From positions 343,701,375-343,765,374 of the forward strand of contig JAVHZZ010000003.1 of NCBI GenBank assembly GCA_036250195.1: a stretch of DNA of 64,000 nt. The letters are read 5' to 3'. The notes beneath the pieces are model-generated. The model saw nothing but the letters and a program-made list of their open reading frames with translations. It searched no databases and was not told the DNA's origin. The stretch comes from Mixophyes australis. Taxonomy: Eukaryota; Chordata; Amphibia; Anura; Limnodynastidae. Within the stretch, counting starts at the first letter, position 1, and each line of letters begins with the position of its first letter. The position numbers and the translations under genes were made by a program. Shown piece after piece: positions 48,171 through 60,036 of this stretch.

Positions 48171-49245
48171 CCTCACAATGCTTAATACAGCAAGGGTTGT
48201 TACATAAAGATCATACCCTTAATTAAAATATGAACCAATGGTGTTAAATATTTTTTTATGAGCAGTTCCTTTTATCAACCATCATTTGACTCACAAATGG
48301 TTTCAGATAAAGCTGTTTAATGCACCAGGTGTAGTATGTGCATCTGTCTCCGCAGACAGACGTAATCCTTCATGGTTCACTGAATGTGCTTTTATGAGTC
48401 CCTTTGTTTGGTAATTGAGAAAATAAATCTTTGAAGGACCTACATAAATGAAAAATATAAAAAAAAAAGACATTACTTTTCAGCAGGCACCAGATTACAT
48501 ATTTCATAAGGTGCCTTTTGAGACCAATGGAGTTTGAATACATTTTTTCCTATAGTGATTTAGCATCGGCATTGAAGCCATAAATGCTTTTGTGATGCAC
48601 TGTCAACTGCAACCTATGTGTATCCACTAGCAACGACACCATCGCATATGATATATGTGCAAATTGTGAGTCTTATTAGAAGAAAGAAAACCATACTGTA
48701 CTCATGACGCTAAGAGATTTCCATAGCTTCATGTGTCTCATATTTATAGTTTATTTGTACTCACAGTAAGTTTAAACCGTTTGGTTTAATGCCAAAAAAA
48801 ATGTGAAACAAAAGCTTGTCAAGTCAAATTCATATGAAATGCCAAACAGTACTGAACACATAAGTCTGACCAGGAGAACAGCTGACATTTTGAGCAAAAT
48901 TATTACACTGTAATATCGGGCTTTACTATACTAAAAAAGCTATATTTTGACACACATACATTAATATATATTGTAAGGACAATCGTTTAACCCTTTCACT
49001 TCCATTGGTCCAGGAGGCCACAATTATTTTTTGCAATTTTTCTACATCAGTTTACCCCAGAGTAAGTTTTTCATTTTTTGTTCTGTATAAGCAAATTTGA
49101 TACTGTTTTTTTTTTAAAATATAGGATTTTGAGCGCCATTTCTCATGACCTTTTTTCTTGGTTTTGATTAACAATGTGTACCCAGGTCATTTATTTTTTT
49201 ATTTTTTTGAACTATTAAGTTTGATTGCTTATGGTTATAAATATA
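48171..49245. other. AT-rich non-coding stretch, nothing recognised
   Basis: No supported feature. Confidence 0.4.
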
Positions 49246-49798
49246 TACACATGGGGAGAGAGGGCTACAGAAAATGGGGGGGGGGGGGGGGGGGCTGGAG
49301 AAAACGTGGAGAGAGGTGGCTGGAAAAAATGGGGAGAGGGGAGGGTTTGGTTCAGAAATCCCCATGAGTTACATACTATTAATTTAAAGGAACGTCAGGT
49401 TTGAGCAACCATTTATTTTATTAGTATTTGCACACTATTTGGCTCACGTCTGTTGCTATTTATTACTATAAATAATTGAAATCTGCAGAATACATTAACA
49501 CATAAAGGTAATCTAAATGACACACATACAGCATTAAGCTAGGGATGAGCGCACTCGGATTTATGAAATCCGAGCCCACCCGAACGTTGCGGATCCGAGT
49601 CGGATCCGAGACAGATCCGGGTATTGGCGCCAAATTCAAAAGTGAAACTGAGGCTCTGACTCATAATCCCGTTGTCGGATCTCGCGATACTCGGATCCTA
49701 TAAATTCCCCGCTAGTCGCCGCCATCTTCACTCGGGCATTGATCAGGGTAGAGGGAGGGTGTGTTAGGTGGTCCTCTGTGCTGTTTAGTTCTGTGCTG

Positions 49799-49856
49799 TT
49801 TAGTGCTGTGCTGTGCTGTGCTGTTTAGTGCTGTGCTGTGCTGTGCTGTGCTGTGT
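49799..49856. repeat. (CTGTG)n array with TTTAG interruptions
   Basis: CTGTG units in near-pure series near the 5' end of the hAT element. The CLVLCC-type translation at 49761-49982 is an artefact. Confidence 0.9.
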
Positions 49857-49858
49857 TC

Positions 49859-50797
49859 TGCAGTATCAGTCCAGTGGTGCTGTGTGCTGTGCTCTGTCCT
49901 TCTGAGGTCAGTGGTGCTGCTGGGTCCTGTGCTGTGTCCTGTTCAGTCCAGTGGTGCTGTGTCCTGTGCTCTGTGCTTCTAAGGGCATAGTTATTTCCCC
50001 AATATTCCCCTGTGTTTAAAAAAATAAAAAAAAGTTTTTTTAAAAAATACCAAAAACTACTTTAATATTTTTTAATTACCACAAAATTTTCACAACCAAT
50101 CCTGCAGTATAAGCCCATTGGTACTGCAATATTACCAAGTTCACACATTCAGCAGTAAAAGTCCAGTGGTACTGCAATATTACAAAGTTTACACATTCTG
50201 CAGTATCAGTCCAGTGGTGCTGTGTCCTGTGCTCTGTCCTGCTGAGTTCCGTAGTGCTGCTGGGTCCTGTGCCGTGTCCTGTTCAGTCCAGTGGTGCTGT
50301 GTCCTGTGCTCTGTGCTTCTAAGGGCATAGTTATTTCCCCATTATTCCCAAGTTTTTAAAAAATAAAAAAAAAGTAAAAAAAAATAAAAAATTTAAAAAA
50401 AAAAAAATATATAATAATTATAACCAAATTTGCAAAACCAATCCAGCAGTATAAGTCCATTGGTACTGCAATATTACCAAGTTCACACATTCTGCAGTAT
50501 CAGTCCAGTGGTGCTGTGTCCTGTGCTCTGTCCTGCTGAGTTCCGTAGTGCTGCTGTGTCCTGTGCCGTGTCCTGTTCAGTCCAGTGGTGCTGTGTCCTG
50601 TGCTCTGTGCTTCTAAGGGCATAGTTATTTCCCCACTATTCCCAAGTTTTTTAAAAATAAGAAAAAAGTAAAAAAAAATAAAAAATTTTAAAAAAAAAAA
50701 AAATATAATAATTATAACCAAATTTGCAAAACCAATCCAGCAGTATAAGTCCATTGGTACTGCAATATTACCAAGTTCACACATTCTGCAGTATCTT
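49859..50797. repeat. Three ~290-340-bp tandem units in the hAT element
   Basis: Units start CTGCAGTATCAGTCCAGTGG near 49857, 50200 and 50493, and a fourth is cut after GCAGTATC near 50788. Each has a CTGTGTCCTGTGCTCTGTCC-like part, TTCTAAGGGCATAGTTATTT, an A-rich spacer and ATTACCAAGTTCACACATTC. Confidence 0.88.
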
Positions 50798-50809
50798 GTG
50801 CTACATATA

Positions 50810-52070
50810 ATGGAGACCAAAAATTTGGAGGATAAAGTAGGGAAAGATCAAGACCCACTTCCTCCTAATGCTGAAGCTGCTGCCACTAGTCATGACATAG
50901 ACGATGAAATGCCATCAACGTCGTCTTCCAAGCCCGATGCCCAATCTCGTAGTACCGGGCATGTAAAATCCAAAAAGCCCAAGTTAAGAAAAAGTAGCAA
51001 AAAGAGAAACTTTAAATCATCTGAGGAGAAACGTAAAGTTGCCAATATGCCATTTACGACACGGAGTGGCAAGGAACGGCTTAGGCCCTGGCCCGTGTTC
51101 ATGACTAGTGGTTCAGCTTCACCCACGGATCTTAGCCCTCCTCCTCCTCCCCCCCCCCTACAAAAAATTGAAGAGAGTTATGCTGTCAGCAACAAAACAG
51201 CAAACAACTCTGCCTTCTAAAGAGAAATTATCACAAATCCCCAAGGCGAGTCCAAGGGTGTTGGTGGTTGTCAAGCCTGACCTTCCCATCACTGTACGGG
51301 AAGAGGTGGCTCGGGAGGAGGCTATTGATGATGTAGCTGGCGCTGTGGAGGAACTTGATGATGAGGATGGTGATGTGGTTATTGTAAATGAGGCACCAGG
51401 GGGGGAAACAGCTGATGTCCATGGGATGAAAAAGCCCATCGTCATGCCTGGTCAGAAGACCAAAAAATGCACCTCTTCGGTCTGGAGTTATTTTTATCCA
51501 AATCCAGACAACCAATGTATGGCAATATGTAGCTTATGTAAAGCTCAAATAAGCAGGGGTAAGGATCTTGCCCACCTAGGAACATCCTCCCTTATACGTC
51601 ACCTGAATAACCTTCATAGTTCAGTGGTTAGTTCAGGAACTGGGGCTAGGACCCTCATCGGTACAGGGACACCTAAATCCCGTGGTCCAGTTGGATACAC
51701 ACCAGCAACACCCTCCTCGTCAACTTCCTCCACAATCTCCATCAGATTCAGTCCTGCAGCCCAAGTCAGCAGCCAGACTGAGTCCTCCTCAATACGGGAT
51801 TCATCCGAGGAATCCTGCAGCGGTACGCCTACTACTGCCACTGCTGCTGTTGCTGCTGTTAGTCGGTCATCTTCCCAGAGGGGAAGTCGTAAGACCGCTA
51901 AGTCTTTCACCAAACAATTGACCGTCCAACAGTCGTTTGCCATGACCACCAAATACGATAGTAGTCACCCTATTGCAAAGCGTATAACTGCGGCTGTAAC
52001 TGCAATGTTGGTGTTAGACGTGCGCCCGGTGTCCGCCATCAGTGGAGTGGGATTTAGAGGGTTGATGGAG
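50810..52070 (+). pseudogene. hAT transposase N-terminal region with BED zinc finger, frameshifted
   Basis: The first frame starts at ATG 50810 (METKNLEDKVGKDQDPLPPN) and is acidic, Ser- and Lys-rich. Around the C-run at 51140-51160 the sense shifts to another frame, open from 51108. That frame has an acidic stretch (AIDDVAGAVEELDDEDG), then a BED finger at residues about 117-169: SSVWSYF, CSLC and HLNNLH provide the C-x2-C and H-x4-H ligands and the aromatic signature. TVQQSFAM and HPIAKRITAAVTAMLVLDV (about residues 272-303) match the region before the catalytic domain of hAT transposases. After GLMEVLCPRYQ (about residue 330) the frame runs into repeat DNA up to 52397. The DDE catalytic residues and the dimerisation domain are absent. 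The protein would at most bind DNA. The frameshift could be real or a homopolymer error. Confidence 0.85.
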
Positions 52071-52250
52071 GTATTGTGTCCCCGGTATCAAATTGGGTAC
52101 CGGGGCCACCCCACTATGCAGTCCAGATACTTGTTTGGTGGAATTCAGACACGTGGAGGGTTTTTTAATTATATTGTGGCCTCGGTACCAAATTGTGTAC
52201 CGGGGCCACCACACTACGCAGTCAAGATAGATAGATGCGTATTGCGTATC
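52060..52250. repeat. Diverged founder-like copies of the minisatellite core
   Basis: GTACCGGGGCCACCCCACTA followed by TGCAGTCCAGATAC, and again GTACCGGGGCCACCACACTA with CGCAGTCAAGATAG, resemble the ACGCAGTCCAGGTAC core of the downstream array. Confidence 0.65.
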
Positions 52251-52404
52251 ATAGATAAAGTACATTCAGTGGTGTGGGGCAAATTGAAAAATATTCAAAA
52301 TGCACTGACATTATCAAAAACAAGAGGTTGTCACACGCTAAAACTCCAACATGTATATGATGGAGAGGATGGAGGAGCAGCCGTATGTGTAGTGTAATGC
52401 AGAT

Positions 52405-53325
52405 CTGTTGAAGGTTTTTTATATATTTTATTGTGGTGCCCAGTGCCCACTCCTCTACGCAGTCCAGGTACAATTATTGGTGCGAATCATAAAAGTTCAG
52501 GGTTTTTAATATATTGTGGTGACCCACTCCTCTACGCAGTCCAGGTACAATTATTGGTGCGAATCATAAAATTTCAGGGTTTTTAATATATTGTGGTGAC
52601 CCACTCCTCTACGCAGTCCAGGTACAATTATTGGTGCGAATCATAAAAGTTCAGGGTTTTTAAGATATTGTGGTGACCCACTCCTCTACGCAGTCCAGGT
52701 ACAATTATTGGTGCGAATCATAAAAGTTCAGGGTTTTTAAGATATTGTGGTGACCCACTCCTCTACGCAGTCCAGGTACAATTATTGGTGCGAATCATAA
52801 AAGTTCAGGGTTTTTAAGATATTGTGGTGACCCACTCCTCTACGCAGTCCAGGTACAATTATTGGTGCGAATCATAAAAGTTCAGGGTTTTTAAGATATT
52901 GTGGTGACCCACTCCTCTACGCAGTCCAGGTACAATTATTGGTGCGAATCATAAAAGTTCAGGGTTTTTAAGATATTGTGGTGACCCACTCCTCTACGCA
53001 GTCCAGGTACAATTATTGGTGCGAATCATAAAAGTTCAGGGTTTTTAATATATATTGTGGTGACCCACTCCTCTACGCAGTCCAGGTACAATTATTGGTG
53101 CGAATCATAAAAGTTCAGGGTTTTTAAGATATATTGTGGTGACCCACTCCTCTACGCAGTCCAGGTACAATTATTGGTGCGAATCATAAAAGTTCAGGGT
53201 TTTTAAGATATTGTGGTGACCCACTCCTCTACGCAGTCCAGGTACAATTATTGGTGCGAATCATAAAAGTTCAGGGTTTTTAATATATATTGTGGTGACC
53301 CACTCCTCTACGCAGTCCAGAAAGA
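52405..53325. repeat. 77-bp minisatellite, about 12 units
   Basis: Core CTCCTCTACGCAGTCCAGGT, then ATTATTGGTGCGAATCATAA and TTCAGGGTTTTTAA. The CGCAGTCC phase recurs at 52459, 52535, 52612, 52689, 52766, 52843, 52920, 52997, 53076, 53155, 53232 and 53311 (77 bp, with 76 and 79 variants from TA insertions). Units are nearly identical, so amplification is recent. There are no unique spacers, so it is not a CRISPR. Confidence 0.95.
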
Positions 53326-54273
53326 TACCTTGTTGCAACGTTTTGGACTAATAACTATATTGTGAGGTGTTCAGAATACACTGTAAATTAGTGGAAATGC
53401 TTGTTATTGAATGTTATTGAGGTTAATAATAGCCTAGGAGTGAAAATAAGCCCAAAAACTTGATTTTTAAACTTTTTATGTTTTTTTCAAAAAAAATCCG
53501 AATCCAATACCTTAAATCCGAACCGAGACCTTTCGTCAAGTGTTTTGCGAGACAAATCCGAACCTCAAAAATAACGAAAATCCGGATCCAAAACACAAAA
53601 CACGAGACCTCAAAAGTCGCCGGTGCACATCCCTACATTAAGCTGTTAATTTTTTAAAATTTTGCTGGTAAGACCGTATGTGTGAAAAAAAGCTGCCCCA
53701 CCAGCTTGTTTGAGAAAAGCTGGTGGGGCAGGGGGCCATTTGAAAGATAAGTTGGTGGGGAGGGTGGCATGTGTGACAAAAGCTTGTGTGCAGGGGGATA
53801 TGTGTGAAAACAGCTGACTAGGGTGACTAGGGCAGGTGTGCATATGAAAAAAAACTAGTGTGCAGGGGCATGTGAGAACAGTTGGTGCAATGGCGGTGGC
53901 ATGTGTAACAATAGCTGATGGTTACGGGTGGCATGTATGAGAATAGATGGTGGCCAGGGGGTATGTGTGACAAAAGCTCTCAGTTGAGCGATAGCAATTT
54001 TTTTTTTCTTCGCTCTGAAATTTAACATTTGGAACCTCTACTCTAGATATGCAGATATTCTGTGACAGACATCAGTGCATCTGGACATCAGTGCATTTGG
54101 ACTGTAGCCTTACCAGCCAGCCAGGAGAAGGTACGAGTTACAATTTATTTTTTTACAAATGTCAAGTGTAAGAGGGACTAAGTGAGAATTGGGTGGAGGA
54201 GGGGCGGTAGGCTAAAGCTTTGCCTAGGGACCCCAAAAACCTTGCACCGGCCCTGGTTGCATGAAGTGTAGCA

Positions 54274-54609
54274 ATCATCATCATCATCAGCTATTTATAT
54301 AGCGCTACTAATTTTGCAGCGCTGTACAGAGAACTCACTCACATCAGTCCCTGCCCATTTGGAGCTTACAGTCTAAATTCCCTAACATACACACAGACAG
54401 ACAGAGAGAGAGACTAGGGTCAATTTGATAGCAGGCAATTAACCTACCAGTATGTTTTTGGAATGTGGGAGGAAACCGGAGCACCTGTAGGAAACAAACT
54501 CGGGGAGAACATACAAACTCCACACAGATAAGGCCATGGTCAGGCATTGAATTCATGACCCCAGTATTGTGAGGCAGAAGTGCTAACCACTAAGCCACCG
54601 TGCTGCCCA
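54274..54609 (-). mobile_element. V-SINE-like tRNA-derived SINE, full length
   Basis: Runs from an (ATC)n tail at 54274-54289 through CTATTTATATAGCGCTACTA and GGAGCTTACAGTCTAAATTCC to the tRNA-like head (GTGCTAACCACTAAGCCACC, GTGCTGCCC) at 54609. Complete A and B boxes on the minus strand. Confidence 0.9.
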
Positions 54610-55040
54610 CAGGTTCATTCTGACTACTTTCTCAAGCCACCTTGCAGATGCAGATGCAAATTTGCATATGAAAATTTAGCTAGAAAAGACGCCAATACAT
54701 GGTGAATTAATTCTGACTATTATGGTAGAAATAGAAAGTGCTCATCTTTACAGCACGTTTCTTAGATAAAGTACATCACCAAGTCCACAATGATCTCACA
54801 TTCATAAAATAATTGTATTATTTCTACAATATATAATAATAAAATAGTGCAAAACTATCAAATATTGTAAGGTAGTAAAAAACAAATGCACTCACATTGC
54901 TAGCACGTATTTTAGCATAAATAAGATGTTCAATCTTAGAAGAAGTATTCCTTTAATACCACAATTGTGACATGTTTTGTTTGCATCTCTCTTACTTTCT
55001 CAGAAAACTGGTGAGTTTGCGTCATTAATTGATATTTAAT
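54610..55040. other. AT-rich non-coding stretch, nothing recognised
   Basis: No supported feature. Confidence 0.4.
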
Positions 55041-57230
55041 TCCTGCCATCTGACATGAATACTTACAAGATTTTATCACACAATCACATCAACAAATTTA
55101 AATATGAACTTTTGAGTCTACTTAAAGGTGCTTTTGAATTGAACATTCTTAATAAAAACAAATATGCATTTTTAAATCTATCGCATAGAATCGCTTATTT
55201 CTATACTGTGTTCAAAGTGCATAAAAATCCGACCAACTCCCCAGGGAGGCCTAAGAGGACTGTCCAGTTATGTGAATTATTTCCTTTGAAAACTGATACG
55301 TCAATTTCCTTCATATTTTAGGTATTCCACCAAGATTATTCAAATAATAAAAAAAATTGAATGGAAAGAAGGTTATATTCTGAGGATGGCTGTTGTTTTG
55401 TCCTTGGATACCTTCATTATACACTCACACATGAAGCTTTAAAAAACTTCCTTGAGAAGGATAATTCTCTGATATCCCCCCCCCCCCACTTATTGAGTTT
55501 ATCATTGAAAGTATGATCTTTGTTTTAAATCATTATTACGTTTTATGAAAAAGGAACAGCCATGGGGATCAAGTATGCACCGAGTTATGTTAATCTCTTC
55601 ATGATTCTATAGGAACATAATTATTACCATTATATGTGAGCTTGGTCATATGACAAACATATATAGACAATGCAATTTTTATACCGAAAAGAGATTTTAA
55701 TAACATTTTAGAATACATTAGTCTTACCTTAGAACATTTTAAATCTTATATATAGTACCAGCAAATAGAGAAGCATGCATTTAGATTTAGACATTTACAC
55801 TGCATAAGGGAACATTAAAACAGTGACACACTTCAAAACAATAAATGTAAAATATAACTTGCACCCCAACAGCTGCCATGATCCTCAATCGATGAAAAGG
55901 GAAGTTTCTTAAAAAAAAAGAAAGAATTGCACAGAACCTAACATATTTTGTGAACAGTCCGAAAGATCATCTGAAAGATCATCAAGACGACTATCTTAAT
56001 GAAATAAAAGATTTATAACAGGATATTTTCATTAGAAGAGAGACAATAAAATACCCATTCTCCCTTGCAACATACAACATTCTAGTCTGTACAGTTCAAG
56101 AAATTCCAGAACAAAAATTGTGGTATCCTTTCGAAAGAAGAACAGTGTCAGGCAGACATATGGTTTTATTATAATAAATAATTATGATATTATATTATAT
56201 AGTATTCATAATTAGACCATATGTGTACATGACACAGTTCTACTTAAAACAAATTTCATAATGTGAATTTTGATGTTGGCTGCTACTTTTTCTTTCTCTA
56301 TATTCCAGTAGCTGTGTCTGTATTAGTGAAATCCTTTGCATTAAGTCTATGTTAATACACACTATGTGTATTGGCATAACGATTTTAACTGTCTTTTAGG
56401 CTAGGTATACACTACAGTGTTTTCAATAGATTATCGAGCCAATCAGACGATAAATGACTGATTTGGCCTGATATCACAGTAGTGTGTGAAAAATGATTAT
56501 CGTTCCAAAGCACATGAAATCGTTGATCGAGATTTTCAAACTGAATTGAAAATCTCATTCAGCAATGAAATGGTGATGTTCCAATCCAACAGTGTGTATG
56601 CACTCACCATCAGGATCTCCATAGAGTTTACAGAGTCATGATCTTTTCAGCTGATGATTATGACAGTTGAAGAGCACAGATCTGAAGATAAATCCTGTAA
56701 AACGTGTATAGTATGTACACATGCTGATCGGGACATTTTTTTATTAGTCATTGGCAAAACCGCTATAGACAACACATCAGGAGAACATTTCTGTAGTGTG
56801 TACTTAGCCTTAGATGACATATCAAAAAAATAAATAAGTTTTATTGGGCATTTAGGAATGTGAGTTTTATTTCTTTGTTTATTAATTGATTTTCTATGTT
56901 TTTTTGAGATTAGTGTTGCACTTACTTTTTTTCTATTTTTTACTGGTTTTATGGGAGGGGTAGGCACCCCTTTCATTATTGGGAGCAGTATATTTATCTA
57001 ATATTTCCTATTTCTATTTACATATATATTTTGCTTATATTTATAGGTTTATATTTGAGCACCAGTGTTTTTTTGCTTTTATTGTGTTATTATAATTATG
57101 CAATATATTGGTTGGAATATCCATGTGGCCTCCAATATATGGACGAGACCATTTAATTGTTGAAAACAAGAATAAGGGAAATCATTTTGAACATCAGGAA
57201 ATGATTACTTACACATAGTGGGGCTGATGC
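55041..57230 (+). pseudogene. Second Penelope-like element: RT and GIY-YIG remnants, split by a MITE
   Basis: The plus strand in mixed frames reads SHRIAYFYTVFKVHKNPTNS and PGRP (about 55180-55250), then IKKIEWKEGYIL (about 55345-55380). GIKYAPSYVNLFM (about 55566) and YIDNAIFI (about 55660) follow. These correspond to the PKIHK, PGRP, GTAMG-PxYANL and catalytic YIDD blocks of Penelope reverse transcriptases; here the second catalytic Asp reads Asn. At about 57120-57200, EYPCGLQYM and LKTRIREIILNIRK are the GIY-YIG end. Stops and frameshifts throughout; dead. The MITE at 56396-56811 lies between RT and nuclease. Confidence 0.8.
56396..56811. mobile_element. 416-bp MITE, AGGCTAGGTATACACTACAG ends
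   Basis: The left end GGCTAGGTATACACTACAG and right end CTGTAGTGTGTACTTAGCC are inverted copies with a few changes. Flanks TTTA and TTAG are compatible with a short TTA-type duplication. Confidence 0.75.
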
Positions 57231-58430
57231 AAAGTTGGACTCAATATAGGAGTAACTTCTCTCTTAAAAAAAATAATAAGGAAAACAAGCATTTTTATGC
57301 ATATGCAGGGCCGTATGTATCTGGTTTAAGTTATAATCATTACCGCCTATTGCCCTATAGCAGGTGCAATATATACTGCTCTTAAAAGACGTATATGTGT
57401 GTTCAGGAAGATCTGTATGAGCCGCATTTGGTGTAATCACCCTTTATGCACTCAGCCTGCATTTGAACATCCCTTCCCTGATACGTGATTTCATCTTTAC
57501 ATGTTTGCCATGCAAACAGTTAATTCACATTATGTTTGAGACAAAACCTTTCTTTAAATGTATTATCTTTTTTGCGGTGCTACATTTTCCATTTTTGTGT
57601 TTGAGCTAAAAAAGAACTTCAGTCAACACTAATATTTCAAGAAAATACCTTTACCTCCCTAATTATTCCTTGCCCTGGCCCTTGCAAAATAGCTTCTCCA
57701 AGGGTCCTATATAGCATGTAGAGTGGTCTAGTGCCATTTGTTATTGTTTAACTCTAGGGCTATGGGTGTTTATGTGTATTTGAAATGGCTGTGTTCACCG
57801 GGCTCTCCTGGCTGCAAACACTCAAAGAGCGACATATCCCAATATGCCTTTTTTCAGTGCCCGAAGCCTCTCTGCTCAGTTAGTAACTTAATGCAGGCAT
57901 CAATCATGTTAAAGGGGCAGGCAGTGTCATCTGTTCCTATTTCCCTGAATGTATTGAAGGGTTGTCTAAGTCCAAGTTCAAAATGCTGTTAACGGATGTA
58001 TGCACACCAGGGAGCCACAGTGAAATGAAGGGAAGGTGTAAGACAGAACAAATTAGGCTTTCATCAAAGTACAAATGTTTGTGTAGAATTCACTTTTGTG
58101 AAATGTAGTTGTCAACTTGAAAATTTAAAGTTTAAATTTCTCTTTAAGAATAAAAATAAGAGTCGAAAATAGTCTATCTCATAAAATAATGTATAGTTCA
58201 TTCTTGTAAACATTGTTATCACCCATAAAAGTTTATCTTTATCAGAGAGCCTAAAAAATATATAGCAGTCATAAATTATTACAATCCCACAATAAAGAAC
58301 CTGTAGGTTCTTATTTGCAACACCTGGTGACGTGATAAGATATATTACGACAAGGAAATGTATGGAATACTTTCTATTCATAATCTAATACTAGAACAAG
58401 CTGTTACAATCAATCCACAGTGTGAAATAC
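57231..58430. other. Non-coding, no recognisable family
   Basis: AT-rich; the 84-codon frame at 57738-57992 has no domain I recognise. Confidence 0.35.
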
Positions 58431-58435
58431 TCTAT

Positions 58436-58640
58436 GGGGGGAATTCAATTGAGCAAATAAGTTCCGTGGGAGCCTCGAGGGATGTGCTCCTGCACACATT
58501 TCCAATTAATATGGCATTGAAATCTTCATTTATTTTTTGATGGACCTCATAGAACATTGAGCGAAGTTTTCAAGCTGGACATCAGCGCAGAGACTCACGC
58601 GAGGCTCCGGTGACACTTCGTAATTTATTGAATTCGGACC
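58436..58640. mobile_element. ~205-bp MITE, GGGGGAATTCAATT ends
   Basis: The left end GGGGGAATTCAATTGAGC is mirrored by TTATTGAATTCGGACC on the right. The centre is CpG-rich near 58590-58615. Confidence 0.55.
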
Positions 58641-59985
58641 AATAACTGCCCTGAAAATATCTATGTTTGTAGGAAAGAGCAAGATTATACCGGAAGACAG
58701 TGGCTGTTTTTTTTTATTATTTTATGTTCAAAAGAGATTTTAGACTGGAATTATCATGTATTTTCCAAAGTTTGTTTTAAATGTAAAGAAACTATGTATG
58801 TCCTAGAGACATGCGAAACAATTCAGCAAAGTTTGAGGTCTAGGTATTTCTGCGGTTTGCAGCCAATTAATCAGCTTGTGGAAAACATTGGAACCTATAA
58901 AAAAATAGTTGTTAAAAAAGTTATTTTTAAATCTATTAAAAAAAAAGTCAAAGGTAATCAAGAAAGTTACCAAAAGTACATTTTAAATTTCTTTTTTTGT
59001 TGGATTTAAAAGAATTCTAAACCTATATTTTTTATATTTCCTATGTATTTGTATAGTGTAAATAAAAGGGGACAAATTTAACAAAATATTATTGCTATAG
59101 GATCTTTTCTAGTTACTATGAAGCCTTTGTAAATATGCTGTCAGAACTCTTGATTGAGAACTATCATTGCTTGTATTCTTTTCCTCATAATCACTTTAGC
59201 TCCTCGCAGAGCTGTTCTGTCAGCCTTAGGGTGGTATCATGCAAGAGATTTTTGAGCTACATTTATTCCTCCAGTAAAATGTGAAGATGTTTTTTCAAAT
59301 ATGCTGTCTTATTGAAATACATAGGTTTTGCATATAATGGGCCTGATGAAGAGTTGAATTAAATTTAAGCAATTTACAGCCTAAAAATGCAAGCACAAAA
59401 ATAGCATATTTCAGCCCACATGCATATCTCAAGAAGCCCTGGGTCTGTAGACTATGTACCAGGTTTACTGCAGGTGTATTTACACCTACATACCAAGTTG
59501 TAAAACAATAAAGCTTTGTAAACACTTGATTTCATAATGAAAAGCACATTAACTATTAGGCTTTAGATAATTTAGCAGAAAAGACTTTCCTTTTTGCATA
59601 TGCATGACAGTAGCAAAACATATGTGTTTTTAGATTTGCATATAAAATCCTATAATATATGCATAAACAATGAAGTAAGCACCCAGCAGCTTATAACGTC
59701 AATTTGAACCCAGTCAGAAGTGGGTTTAAAGTGCTGGTGATCTCTTCATTATTGCCATTAACATGTATGTACACCAGCCTCTAGCCTGTATTATTATATA
59801 TATATATATATATTTATATAAAATATCTTTTAACAGTTCATATCATATAATAAACTGTGTTTTTACAATCGATTCATAGCCTTGTGATCTACTCTATAAA
59901 CCCTAACACATTTTTCATTATTTCCTGATTCTTGCTACATTTTAGTGAGTCCACAGAAAAACATTATTCTGTTTTGAACACATTC
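58641..59985. other. AT-rich non-coding stretch, nothing recognised
   Basis: Short TA array at 59793-59813 only. Confidence 0.4.
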
Positions 59986-59986
59986 A

Positions 59987-59989
<3 letters not shown>

Positions 59990-60029
<40 letters not shown>
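59990..60029. repeat. (TA)n microsatellite
   Basis: Near-pure TA array; directly upstream of the 32-bp duplicated segment. Confidence 0.95.

Positions 60030-60034
<5 letters not shown>

Positions 60035-60036
<2 letters not shown>

Larger units (their letters stand above)
49540..53635 (+). mobile_element. 4096-bp hAT element with perfect 8-bp duplication CATTAAGC
   Basis: Termini TAGGGATGAGCGC and GTGCACATCCCTA are inverted copies (TAGGGATGWGC). CATTAAGC occurs at 49532-49539 and 53636-53643. In order it contains a CpG-rich subterminal block with repeated GGATCCGAG, a CTGTG microsatellite (49799-49856), three long tandem units with poly-A segments (about 49859-50797), a frameshifted BED/hAT N-terminal coding region (50810-52070), a 77-bp minisatellite (about 52400-53330) and an AATCCGAAC-rich right subterminal block. 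The catalytic domain is missing, so it is a non-autonomous derivative mobilised by a related transposase. Confidence 0.92.
49250..54255 (-). repeat. Second copy of the 7358-8545 hAT-type repeat, split by a 4.1-kb hAT element
   Basis: In reverse orientation it ends at 54255 with TTGCACCGGCCCTG, the complement of the left terminus at 7358. The parts 49250-49539 and 53644-54255 join across the insertion into a sequence collinear with 7358-8200. A G-run lies at 49277-49294. The join TTAAGCTG is present uninterrupted, as CAGCTTAA, near 7921 in the other copy. Confidence 0.8.

Noticed and set aside
49761..50624. Cys/Val/Leu-rich ORFs of 64-73 codons
   Set aside because: Translations of CTGTG and CTGTGTCC repeats in the hAT element.
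52405..53325. Regular direct repeats suggestive of CRISPR
   Set aside because: Units are contiguous and nearly identical over their whole length with no unique spacers; eukaryotic transposon context.
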